64,000 bases of DNA. It comes from Pseudohongiella nitratireducens (lineage in GTDB: Bacteria > Pseudomonadota > Gammaproteobacteria > Pseudomonadales > Pseudohongiellaceae). The notes under the pieces are model-generated. The model had not been told where the DNA came from, did not search any database, and saw only the letters and a list, made by a program, of their open reading frames with translations. Location of the stretch: assembly GCF_001642735.1 (NCBI RefSeq), contig NZ_LWHM01000003.1, positions 145,338 through 209,337 of the forward strand. The letters run 5' to 3'. Position 1 is the first letter of the stretch; each line of letters opens with the position of its first letter. The position numbers were made by a program, and so were the translations under genes. Below are positions 57,755-64,000 of this stretch, piece by piece.

Positions 57755-57940
57755 TTAGCCTGGAGGCGGGGGAACCATACCTAATTGCCCAATGGCAACA
57801 ACAGTCAGTGCAGCAGCAGTCACCAACAGGAACAAGGCAAACCATCGCCACCCGTTACCGCCTGACTTCTTTTTCTTGAGCCAGCTAAAATCGACATCCT
57901 CCGCCAGTACTGGATTGTAGGAACGTCTCAGTTTCCGCAT
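57755..57940 (-). CDS. Small single-pass membrane protein
   Basis: A 61-residue protein beginning MRKLRRSYNPVLAEDVDF, with a Lys-rich stretch and one membrane helix (WFALFLLVTAAALTVVAIG) ending in a proline-rich tail. The start is uncertain: ATG 57952 and 58018 are also in frame. I recognise no family. It lies between the terminator and a divergent outer-membrane protein gene. Confidence 0.5.
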   Translation of the reverse strand: MRKLRRSYNPVLAEDVDFSWLKKKKSGGNGWRWFALFLLVTAAALTVVAIGQLGMVPPPPG

Positions 57941-58250
57941 GCAAAACCCCATATGCGTTTTATTATGTATTTCACGTGAAGTGCCCGAATCAGGCCGAGG
58001 TCTGAATCTATCGCCCATGCCCCGCCGGCAAGACCAAATTCAAGAAACAAACCCACAGGGCCTGCAAGCAGGCCCTACTATAAGTTGACGGCTGAAAACC
58101 GGATTCATTCACTATGACAACAAAAAAAACTTTTTTATCGCCTCAATTCTGACAATGTCATGAAAAATTATGGCGAAACTGCCCGATTAGCGGCTTTTAC
58201 TGTGAAACAATGTTACAGACTAAACGGTCTGGTACCCCACATATAACTGG

Positions 58251-58256
58251 TATAAT
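58251..58256 (+). promoter_or_regulatory. Candidate -10 box ahead of the DUF5916 gene
   Basis: A perfect TATAAT lies 34 bases before the chosen start codon. The -35 region (about 58228-58233) is a poor match, so this is a weak or activator-dependent promoter at best. Confidence 0.4.
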
Positions 58257-58289
58257 TGCCACAATTATAAGAACTAGGTGAGAGATCGC

Positions 58290-60695
58290 GTGAAAAACCC
58301 CACTTATTCCCTGCTTCTCGCAGGTAGCACCCTCGTATTGTCTTCAGTTTCCCTTCTTCACAGCGCCGCAACAGAAGCCCAGGAAGCACAAGCCTCTGGC
58401 GTCATGCAAATGACCCGTATTGATAATGCCGATATCACCCTGGATGGCCACCTGTCCGAAGGGGTATGGCAGCAGGTACCCGCCATTGATGGCATGCGCG
58501 TCATCACGCCGGATACCCTGGAGCCGGCCCCCGAGCGCACAGATACCCGCATTTTCTACAATGACGACGGCATTTATGTCGGCGCCATGAACTACCAGGA
58601 CCCCGAGACACTGGTAGGCCGCATGAGCTCACGTGACGAAGGCGTACAGCGTGATGGCTACGTGCTGTCCATCGACACCTCCGGCCAGGGCCTTTACGGT
58701 TATTTCCTGCGCATCAACCTGGGCGGCACGTTGTCAGACGGCACGATCCTGCCCGAGAAGCAGATCAGCCGTGACTGGGACGGTCCCTGGGATGCCGTGA
58801 CACAGGAACTGGACAATGGCTGGTCAACAGAGATGTTCATCCCCTGGTCCATGATGACACTGCCACAGTCTGGCGAGACTCGCCAGGTCGGTATCTATAC
58901 CGAGCGCATGATGGTACGTCGTAACGAGACCTGGTCCTGGCCAGCGCTGCCAAGCACCAACCCGGAGTACCTGTCCGGATTCCAGCAGTTTGAGCTGGAG
59001 GGCATCAACCCACGCACCCAGTTTACGTTCTACCCTTACGCCTCGGTCACACAAGACAACATCAATAACGATACAGAGGCACGTACCGGTGCTGACCTGT
59101 ACTGGCGCCCGAACTCCAATACGCAACTGTCCGCCACCATCAACCCGGACTTTGGCACCGTGGAATCAGACGATGTGGTCGTCAACCTGGGTGCTTTTGA
59201 GGTGTTCTTCTCCGAAAAGCGCCCCTTCTTCCTGGAAGGCCAGGAAATTTTCCGCGCCACGCCCCGCGCTAATGGCGGCCCCTTCGGTCCAACAACAGTA
59301 CTCAACACTCGTCGTATCGGCGCCGCGCCTGATATTGATGTGCCTGACGGCATCAGCGTCGGCGCTGCCGAGCGCAATGCACCCACCGACCTGCTGGGGG
59401 CTGGCAAGATCACCGGTTCACAAGGCAACTGGCGCTACGGCGCGCTGCTGGCCTCTGAAGACGACATGGTGGTCCAGGGCACCCGCCTGAGTGACGGCGA
59501 AAAAGTGAACCTGCAAAGTACCGGTAAAGACTTTGCCATCGGCCGACTGATGTACGAAGACACCAGCGGCGGTGGTCGTCGCGGTATTGGCTGGATCGGC
59601 GCCAACCTGTCGCACCCCGATCACGATGCCACCGTGAACGGCGTTGACTATTCCTGGTTCTCTGCGGATACCAAGTGGGTACTGGATGGCCAGTTCCTGC
59701 ACAGTGACGTGAACGATGTTACCGGCACGGGCGGTTTCTTTGACCTGGACTATCGTCCCCAGCAGGGCGTTGAGCATTCATTTACCGGCACCTATCACGA
59801 CGACACGCTGGAAATTAATGACATCGGCTACCTGCAGCGAAATGATTTTATGCAGCTGGACTACCGCCTGGGCATTACTGAATCCGGCCTGGATAACTTC
59901 CGCACGCTGGAACGCTCCCTGCAAGTCATCAACCAGTGGAACACAGACGGTCGCCCGGTTCGCCTGGGCCTGTTCGGTAGTCAGAACATGACCTTCTATG
60001 ACAACACCCAGTTAAACCTCAGCCTGCGCTACTTCCCGCCACGCACCGATGACCGTCTCAGTCGCGGCAATGGCACCTACAAGATTCCACACCGGGTCTC
60101 CTACAGCGCCTCGTGGAACAGTGACCGTTCGCAGCCACTGAGCGTCAATCTGGGCATCGGCAACTCCGAAGAAGACCTGCAGGCCGACAACATCAACTAC
60201 GAGTTGGGCCTGACCTGGCAGCCAAACGACCGCTTCAGCACAGAACTGCAACTGGAGTATCGCGATCGTAAATCCTGGCTGGTACACCAGGGCGACGACC
60301 GCTTCGCCTCCTACGAGGCCGACGGCTGGTTCCCGGAGTGGAACATGAACTACTTCATCAACGCCAAGCAGCAGTTCCGCCTGGCCATGCAGTGGACCGG
60401 CATAAAGGCACAGGAAGACGAGTACTACCGCGTCGACCAGACTGATGTAAGACACCTGATTCCCACAGCCAAACACGCAACGACCAGAGGTGACTTCACC
60501 ATCAGTCAGCTCAACTTCCAGGCCCGTTACCGCTGGGAAATCGCACCGCTGTCTGACCTCTTCGTGGTCTACACCCGCGGCAGCAACCTGCCCAACTACG
60601 CTGGGTCGGAATTCCAGGACCTGCTGTTTGATGCCTGGACTGAACGGTTGACGGATGTGTGGGTTGTTAAGTTGCGGTATCGGCTGGGTAGCTGA
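58290..60695 (+). CDS. DUF5916 outer-membrane protein with CBM9-like domain
   Basis: An 801-residue protein with a signal peptide. The N-terminal part resembles the CBM9-like carbohydrate/ligand-binding fold (ITLDGHLSEGVWQQVPAIDG, RIFYNDDGIYVGAMNYQD), and the rest is a DUF5916 beta-rich region ending in aromatic strands typical of an outer-membrane barrel (YTRGSNLPNY, WVVKLRYRLGS). The function is unknown; related proteins occur near hydrolases and transporters. GTG 58290 is preferred because AGGTGAGAG precedes it. The final residue is not an aromatic. Confidence 0.82.
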   Translation: MKNPTYSLLLAGSTLVLSSVSLLHSAATEAQEAQASGVMQMTRIDNADITLDGHLSEGVWQQVPAIDGMRVITPDTLEPAPERTDTRIFYNDDGIYVGAMNYQDPETLVGRMSSRDEGVQRDGYVLSIDTSGQGLYGYFLRINLGGTLSDGTILPEKQISRDWDGPWDAVTQELDNGWSTEMFIPWSMMTLPQSGETRQVGIYTERMMVRRNETWSWPALPSTNPEYLSGFQQFELEGINPRTQFTFYPYASVTQDNINNDTEARTGADLYWRPNSNTQLSATINPDFGTVESDDVVVNLGAFEVFFSEKRPFFLEGQEIFRATPRANGGPFGPTTVLNTRRIGAAPDIDVPDGISVGAAERNAPTDLLGAGKITGSQGNWRYGALLASEDDMVVQGTRLSDGEKVNLQSTGKDFAIGRLMYEDTSGGGRRGIGWIGANLSHPDHDATVNGVDYSWFSADTKWVLDGQFLHSDVNDVTGTGGFFDLDYRPQQGVEHSFTGTYHDDTLEINDIGYLQRNDFMQLDYRLGITESGLDNFRTLERSLQVINQWNTDGRPVRLGLFGSQNMTFYDNTQLNLSLRYFPPRTDDRLSRGNGTYKIPHRVSYSASWNSDRSQPLSVNLGIGNSEEDLQADNINYELGLTWQPNDRFSTELQLEYRDRKSWLVHQGDDRFASYEADGWFPEWNMNYFINAKQQFRLAMQWTGIKAQEDEYYRVDQTDVRHLIPTAKHATTRGDFTISQLNFQARYRWEIAPLSDLFVVYTRGSNLPNYAGSEFQDLLFDAWTERLTDVWVVKLRYRLGS

Positions 60696-60730
60696 CCTTC
60701 AAGCACCTGGACACATGCATGACCAAAAGA

Positions 60731-60756
60731 GGCGACCTTGCGGGTCGCCTTTTTTG
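60731..60756 (+). terminator. Intrinsic terminator
   Basis: GGCGACC, a five-base loop, GGTCGCC and seven T. It stops the DUF5916 transcript just before the integron remnant. Confidence 0.93.
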
Positions 60757-60797
60757 TGCCTCAAAGTAGGTTGATGGGCAGAATCTATAATATGTTA

Positions 60798-61130
60798 TCA
60801 AGCGGACTGTTTGTCCCAGCAAAATGCTGACCCAGTATTTGTCGCTAGCGAGAAATTTAGATCTCCCAGCGCAACCCCTAGAAATTTTGAATAAAGATAA
60901 GACAGGGCATTCAAGACGATTTTCTGTGTATTCACTGCCACCGCTCTGCCTGCTGCCAAGTAAGTTAAATATTCAGTGACTCTCTCAACGGGCACATCTG
61001 CAGGATGCTTGCGGCCAATGAAATAGATATACCGCCGTATCCAGTGCAAGTAGGTTTTCTCTGTCTTAATTGCGTAACCTCGTAAACGCATATCCCTACG
61101 GATTTCTTCAATAAATGGGCTTGCCACCAT
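60798..61130 (-). pseudogene. Integron integrase IntI, 3'-truncated
   Basis: A 110-residue open frame with a good ribosome site (GGGAGG). Residues 4-95 match the N-terminal, core-binding SAM-like domain of integron integrases: SPFIEEIRRDMRLRGYAIKT, EKTYLHWIRRYIYF, VTEYLTYLAAGRAVAVNTQ, VLNALSYLYSKFL, GDLNF. Intact integrases have over 300 residues. After GDLNFSLA the sequence diverges and stops, so the whole catalytic domain (RHRY residues) is missing. The protein cannot recombine. Its orientation away from the attC-bearing cassettes is the normal integron layout. Confidence 0.88.
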
Positions 61131-61343
61131 GTCCTCCCTCTGAATACTCGTACTTTTGGGTAATAGTGTTATAGCAGGACTATTCAGATAATCGTGGGCA
61201 CGCTTATATCAAGCTGATTTGGATTGATATTTGGAAGTTATTGATGTAGTTAGTAGATTATTAAATAAAAAAAGAAATATACGTGCCGACATAGCGTGCA
61301 GCGGAGTCTAGAAAGCGCGCTAGCGCACTATAAAAATAATGAA
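61131..61343. other. Former attI / Pc region, partly displaced by the IS
   Basis: This AT-rich gap runs from the integrase start to the IS left repeat. In integrons the attI site and the cassette promoter would be here. I see a GCGCTAGCGC palindrome (about 61316-61325) but no exact GTTRRRY core, because the IS separates this stretch from the first cassette core at 62662. No gene is present. Confidence 0.55.
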
Positions 61344-61354
61344 ATGGACACCCC
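61344..61354 (+). repeat. IS left subterminal inverted repeat
   Basis: ATGGACACCCC, the exact inverse complement of 62647-62657. It lies 39 bases before the transposase start. Confidence 0.9.
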
Positions 61355-61392
61355 TTTATACTGACCTAGTCAGTTAATACGGAGGTGTACTA

Positions 61393-62409
61393 ATGAATAA
61401 CATAAATGTAGTTGGAATTGATTTGGCTAAATCAATATTTCAGGTCTGTTGTGCAGATAACAAAGGAAAAATAATTCTTAACAGATCACTTCGGCGTGCG
61501 CAAATTTTAAAGTTCTTCAGTAACTTAAAGCCTGTTCTAGTTGGCATGGAGTCATGTTCTAGTTCTCATTATTGGGCAAGAGAACTTACAAAGCTAGGTC
61601 ATGAGGTAAAGTTAATGCCACCTCAGTACGTAAAGCCCTATGTAAAAACCAATAAAAATGATGCAGCTGATGCAGAAGCCATTTGCGAGGCAGTAACGAG
61701 ACCAAATATGCGCTTTGTTAGCGTAAAAAGTCCTGAGCAGCAAGCATTGCTATTGATTCATAGAGAGCGAGAAGGTGTGATCCGGGATCGAACATCGTTA
61801 ATCAATCGAATTCGGGCTAGTATGCAGGAGTTTGGGATAAGCGTTCCCGCGGGACGATATCAATTAGCAAAATGGTTCCGAACGGACTTTGCTGATGCTG
61901 AATTACGCATGCCATCATTACTGTTTGATCATATCAGATCCATGGAAGTGCGCTTAAGGGAACTGGAAGAATATATTAAACGTTTGGATACGTTAATAGA
62001 TACGACCAGTAAAGCCAGCCAGCTTTGTAAAAGCCTTATCGAGATACCTGGAGTTGGTCGATTAACTGCTTCGGCGATAGTAGCTAGTGTAGGCGATGCC
62101 AAAAGTTTCAAGTCTGGTCGACAATTTTCTGCTTGGTTGGGGTTAGTACTAAAACAACATTCAAGCGGTGGGAAAAATACCTTAATGGGGATTAGTAAGA
62201 GAGGTGATACATATATGCGACGAATGCTCATTCATGGAGCAAGAGCAGTTATTCGTCACATAAAACCTGGTAAACCATTTTATGAATGGGTAAACGAATT
62301 ACTATCAAGAATGCATAAGAATAAAGTAGTTGTGGCTTTAGCGAATAAGTTAGCAAGAATTTCTTGGGCAATATTAGTACACGACAGAGCATTCGCTAGC
62401 AACAATTGA
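61393..62409 (+). CDS. IS110-family DEDD transposase
   Basis: A 338-residue transposase. The RuvC-like N-terminal domain has D10 (GIDLAKSIFQV), E53 (GMESC), and D90/D93 (NDAADAEAI). The C-terminal domain has IEIPGVGRLTASAIVASVG and LVLKQHSSGGKNTLMGISKRGD, with the serine of the second active site probably Ser257 or Ser258. GGAGGT precedes the ATG. It appears intact. It would act with a bridge RNA made from the element itself. Confidence 0.92.
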   Translation: MNNINVVGIDLAKSIFQVCCADNKGKIILNRSLRRAQILKFFSNLKPVLVGMESCSSSHYWARELTKLGHEVKLMPPQYVKPYVKTNKNDAADAEAICEAVTRPNMRFVSVKSPEQQALLLIHREREGVIRDRTSLINRIRASMQEFGISVPAGRYQLAKWFRTDFADAELRMPSLLFDHIRSMEVRLRELEEYIKRLDTLIDTTSKASQLCKSLIEIPGVGRLTASAIVASVGDAKSFKSGRQFSAWLGLVLKQHSSGGKNTLMGISKRGDTYMRRMLIHGARAVIRHIKPGKPFYEWVNELLSRMHKNKVVVALANKLARISWAILVHDRAFASNN

Positions 62410-62646
62410 ACAATCAAAGATAATGATACTTCATGGTTTTGCGAAGGAAAATAGAATTGATGACAAGATAGGTAGGACCGTGATCTAGAAACTCTGTGCC
62501 TAACATCGTTCGTTCAGAGAACGTAAAAATGATTAGAGCTAGATCAGCGAATTTCATCAGGGGTATAGGTATTAAAAATATCTTATTAAAACCCGGATAG
62601 ATGGATGCATAACCTTTCAATCGTCAATATTTTTCTTGCAAAAACT
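62410..62646 (+). ncRNA. Putative bridge RNA of the IS1111-type element
   Basis: The 237 bases between the transposase stop and the right repeat hold no credible gene. TGATCTAG (62481-62488) and CTAGATCA (62539-62546) form an 8-bp stem. Inside it CTCTG (62492-62496) and CAGAG (62515-62519) form a second stem enclosing the 18-base loop TGCCTAACATCGTTCGTT. In IS1111-type elements the bridge RNA is encoded downstream of the transposase, and its loops pair with target DNA. The loop segment TAACATC is complementary to GATGTTA beside the insertion (62659-62665). The RNA ends and the donor loop are not identified. Confidence 0.6.
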
Positions 62647-62657
62647 GGGGTGTCCAT
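62647..62657 (+). repeat. IS right subterminal inverted repeat
   Basis: GGGGTGTCCAT, the exact inverse complement of the left repeat. It ends four bases before the first cassette core GTTACAC. Confidence 0.9.
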
Positions 62658-62661
62658 AGAT

Positions 62662-62668
62662 GTTACAC
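62662..62668 (+). other. Integron core site at start of cassette 1
   Basis: GTTACAC, whose complement GTGTAAC is the R'' of the attC at the end of this cassette. In a cassette the R'' is always complementary to its own first bases, so this fixes the cassette boundary between 62662 and 62663. Confidence 0.8.
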
Positions 62669-63311
62669 GTAAAGGAGAGATGCGTGCCATTTCAGAAGTA
62701 CCTAACTGAAAGAAACCTATATCTTTTAAGTGGTTTAGTCGTAGTCTGCTGGATGATCTTTGATCCCCACTGGGAGCCAGTGGCAGTTTTTGTTGCAACA
62801 TGCGCTGTGATCAAGGGAATCTCTATGGCACAGCGAGCTAAAGAAAAAGAGGAATTTACGAAAGAGTTTAATTCTTACAATAGTGAAATCAGAAACTCTT
62901 TAGCCTATTTGGTTGATACGCATCTTGCAGATCAAGATAGGGAAAACCAAAAAGAAAAAATGTCAAAAATGTGGCAAGAGCACGGGCAGGGTAATAATGA
63001 TGTATTCATCGATTATATAATTCATTCTTTAATGATACATAATTCAGAACGGTGTCAGTTTCAGGTGTTTAATATTGTGAATACGGACGGGATGATTGCT
63101 GCACAGTTAGTTCAGGAAATTGACCGGTTTTTAGAGAATGCTAAAAAATACCACCTAGAAGATTATATTAAAAGCACTAAACTGCATGATCTGTACCAAT
63201 GGTTAGTACATCCTCATTATCTAGAGTTTCGCAGGAAAGCATATTGGCCGTTTTACGTGTAACAAGCGCGTCAATCAGGACGCTCGCAAGCTCGCGCCTA
63301 TTACGCGGGCG
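62663..63311 (+). mobile_element. Integron gene cassette 1
   Basis: A 649-base unit from TTACAC to the G of the next core. It holds one gene and a 61-base attC. Base composition is clearly AT-richer than the core chromosome. Confidence 0.82.
62684..63262 (+). CDS. Cassette-borne membrane-anchored hypothetical protein
   Basis: A 192-residue protein starting at GTG 62684, with GGAG six bases upstream. An in-frame ATG at 62660 lies outside the cassette and is rejected. Two short hydrophobic helices (about 11-28 and 31-48) are followed by a charged coiled-coil-like stretch (50-95) and a helical cytoplasmic domain (105-190). I recognise no domain. The stop codon TAA lies inside the attC R'' sequence. 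The low GC and cassette context show recent acquisition. Confidence 0.78.
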   Translation: MPFQKYLTERNLYLLSGLVVVCWMIFDPHWEPVAVFVATCAVIKGISMAQRAKEKEEFTKEFNSYNSEIRNSLAYLVDTHLADQDRENQKEKMSKMWQEHGQGNNDVFIDYIIHSLMIHNSERCQFQVFNIVNTDGMIAAQLVQEIDRFLENAKKYHLEDYIKSTKLHDLYQWLVHPHYLEFRRKAYWPFYV

Positions 63312-63317
63312 TTATGG
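63257..63317 (+). other. attC recombination site of cassette 1
   Basis: The site runs from R'' GTGTAAC (63257-63263) to R' GTTATGG (63311-63317), 61 bases. The single strand folds: CGCGT with ACGCG, AAT with ATT, AGG with CCT and CGC with GCG, with unpaired bases C and A between the blocks. Extrahelical bases and an imperfect hairpin are the hallmark of attC. The loop is about ten bases. Confidence 0.85.
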
Positions 63318-63623
63318 AACAATTCGCTCGTGCCAGTAGCCAGGCTTTCTGGAGTGATGTACAAAAGCGACAACAGTGATCGTTTGGTTATCGACTATCG
63401 TCACAAGGGAGAAAGGAAATCGTTGAAGAATAAGTCTTTTAGCTCCCAGCTTGGAAGCTTCACCAACCATGGGTATAAGCGGAGGGTTTGGTTTACTGAG
63501 CCTGGTTGTAGCCTGCTCAAACGTATCGATCAGTTGGCCTCCAAGGCCGGGGACTTCCAATTCGTACCACGCAACGGCTTCGATCAACTCTTCGGTAGCT
63601 TCCGTGCTAACCTTTACCTTCAA
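63312..63623 (-). CDS. ParE/RelE-type toxin
   Basis: A 103-residue toxin of the ParE/RelE fold: VKVSTEATEELIEAVAWYELEVPGLG, an Arg-rich RLILQRFPFSLVTIVDNQTI segment and VVAFVHHSRKPGYW at the end. It begins at TTG with AAGGAG seven bases upstream, just after the antitoxin stop. Its TAA stop codon is supplied by the complement of the cassette core GTTA. ParE-type toxins poison gyrase; RelE-type ones cleave mRNA. The choice is not resolved here. Confidence 0.87.
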   Translation of the reverse strand: MKVKVSTEATEELIEAVAWYELEVPGLGGQLIDTFEQATTRLSKPNPPLIPMVGEASKLGAKRLILQRFPFSLVTIVDNQTITVVAFVHHSRKPGYWHERIVP

Positions 63624-63625
63624 AA

Positions 63626-63862
63626 TCAGCTCCTTATCCGAGCCCTAGCACGTGCAATGGCTTCATCTGCATCCATGAGTTCTGTTTTGCCAGATTCAAT
63701 GTCATTGATTCTACGGCAAATTTCAGAATCCCAGGCCTCTGCGACGCTAATATCGGCAGGGCCATCCAAACTTGCTACCAAATCATGCGCAAGTTTGGCT
63801 CGCTCTCGCTCAGACAGTGTCATAGCGGCGTTTGTAATACTTTCAAGTTGGGCTGTATCCAT
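63626..63862 (-). CDS. Antitoxin of the ParE-type module (CHP02574-like addiction protein)
   Basis: A 78-residue acidic helical protein beginning MDTAQLESITNAAMTLS, with RERAKLAHDLVASLDG and a C-terminal AWDSEICRRINDIESGKTELM. It matches the addiction-module protein family that pairs with ParE/RelE toxins. It is translated first, and the toxin follows within three bases. The open frame extends 25 codons upstream, where no ribosome site is seen. Confidence 0.85.
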   Translation of the reverse strand: MDTAQLESITNAAMTLSERERAKLAHDLVASLDGPADISVAEAWDSEICRRINDIESGKTELMDADEAIARARARIRS

Positions 63863-63918
63863 CGTATTTACCAAAAATAACAAAGCGGTAATGGTTAAAT
63901 GATGCAGCAAAATACATC

Positions 63919-64000
63919 CCATAACAAGGCCAAGCACAGCGACAGCTTTTTCGCTGCGGCTTCACCTCCACTACAAAGCTGCGCGTGTTGGCGGCGTTAG
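63919..64000 (+). other. attC recombination site of cassette 2 (cut by the window end)
   Basis: R'' is CCATAAC (63919-63925) and the right core begins GTTAG at 63996. The arms pair as GCCAA/TTGGC, CAC/GTG, GCG/CGC and CAGC/GCTG, with single unpaired purines between the blocks. It is longer than the first site (about 84 bases) because the loop is longer. A third cassette should start just after the window. Confidence 0.85.

Larger units (their letters stand above)
61344..62657 (+). mobile_element. IS110-family insertion sequence, IS1111-type
   Basis: The element holds one transposase gene and is bounded by an exact 11-bp inverted repeat, ATGGACACCCC at 61344-61354 and its complement at 62647-62657. 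IS1111-type members, unlike classical IS110, have such subterminal repeats, a short left untranslated part and a longer right one. Both are seen here (about 40 and 240 bases). The true ends should lie a few bases outside the repeats and cannot be fixed. No target duplication is expected for this family. Confidence 0.82.
63312..63996 (+). mobile_element. Integron gene cassette 2 (toxin-antitoxin)
   Basis: The cassette starts with TTATGG and ends in an attC whose R'' is CCATAAC, the exact complement. It holds a toxin-antitoxin pair on the opposite strand. The last few bases of R' fall at the window edge. Confidence 0.8.

Noticed and set aside
60780..60840. Sequence at the truncated end of the integrase as a transposon end
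   Set aside because: No terminal repeat or transposase is visible, so the cause of the truncation is unknown.
62660..62683. ATG at 62660 as start of the cassette 1 gene
   Set aside because: It lies before the cassette core at 62662 and has no ribosome site. GTG 62684 is inside the cassette and well placed after GGAG.
63330..63902. A 190-codon open frame on the plus strand across cassette 2
   Set aside because: It is antisense to the recognisable toxin and antitoxin, has Ser-rich shadow composition and no ribosome site.

Overview
The window is chromosomal DNA of a gammaproteobacterium, probably a free-living, respiring, marine-type one. I infer this from conserved gene neighbourhoods: zapA - 6S RNA - ygfA, pepP-ubiH-ubiI, rppH-ptsP-lgt-thyA-folA, argE/argA, gltBD, and proC-yggT-metX-metW-rdgB-hemW, which resembles the pseudomonad order. 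I cannot name a genus. There are no rRNA or tRNA genes that I can see.

Layout. 1-2361 (minus): a MoxR ATPase, a DUF58 protein and the start of a TgpA-like membrane protein. 2463-7128: a PQQ-type sugar dehydrogenase, a siderophore-interacting flavoprotein, a PH-domain protein, an EamA transporter and an HD-GYP phosphodiesterase. 7125-8260: a SulA/ImuA-like SOS gene with a LexA box, and a 30-residue membrane peptide. 8311-14674: folate salvage, 6S RNA, ZapA and its coiled-coil neighbour, PepP, and the ubiquinone hydroxylases UbiH and UbiI flanking a MaoC hydratase. 14843-19239: an exported methyltransferase-like protein, an ABC exporter, an SDR and an SMP-30 protein. 19406-21653: AhpF and AhpC. 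21892-26637: small conserved proteins, TraB/GumN, a histone-H1/AlgP-like tail fused to a SlyD-type FKBP, a sulfite-oxidase-family enzyme and a GcvR-like ACT protein. 26646-35752: HAD phosphatase, RppH, PtsP, Lgt, ThyA, FolA (with a 7-bp tandem repeat before folA), GST, a WYL regulator and exported MsrA. 35940-49730 (all minus): Kef-type antiporter, ArgA, ArgE, PhhB, HemW, RdgB, MetW, MetX, YggT, ProC, AI-2E transporter and an ABC-2 exporter pair. 49839-55883: GltD and GltB. 56407-60695: a di-haem-type cytochrome b with a small partner, a one-helix protein and a DUF5916 outer-membrane protein.

The right end (60798-64000) is different: AT-richer and mobile. It is a decayed chromosomal integron. 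A 3'-truncated integron integrase (minus) faces a cassette array. An IS110-family element of the IS1111 type, with 11-bp subterminal inverted repeats, sits just before the first cassette. Two cassettes follow. One carries an unknown membrane-anchored protein. The other carries a ParE-type toxin and its antitoxin, in reverse orientation. Each cassette has a recognisable attC site whose left core (R'') is the exact complement of the start of its own cassette, which fixes the boundaries. The 237-base non-coding tail of the IS can fold into a nested hairpin. Its loop is complementary to the integron core sequence beside the insertion, which is what one would expect of an IS1111 bridge RNA targeting integron recombination sites. 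I regard this as the most interesting part of the window.
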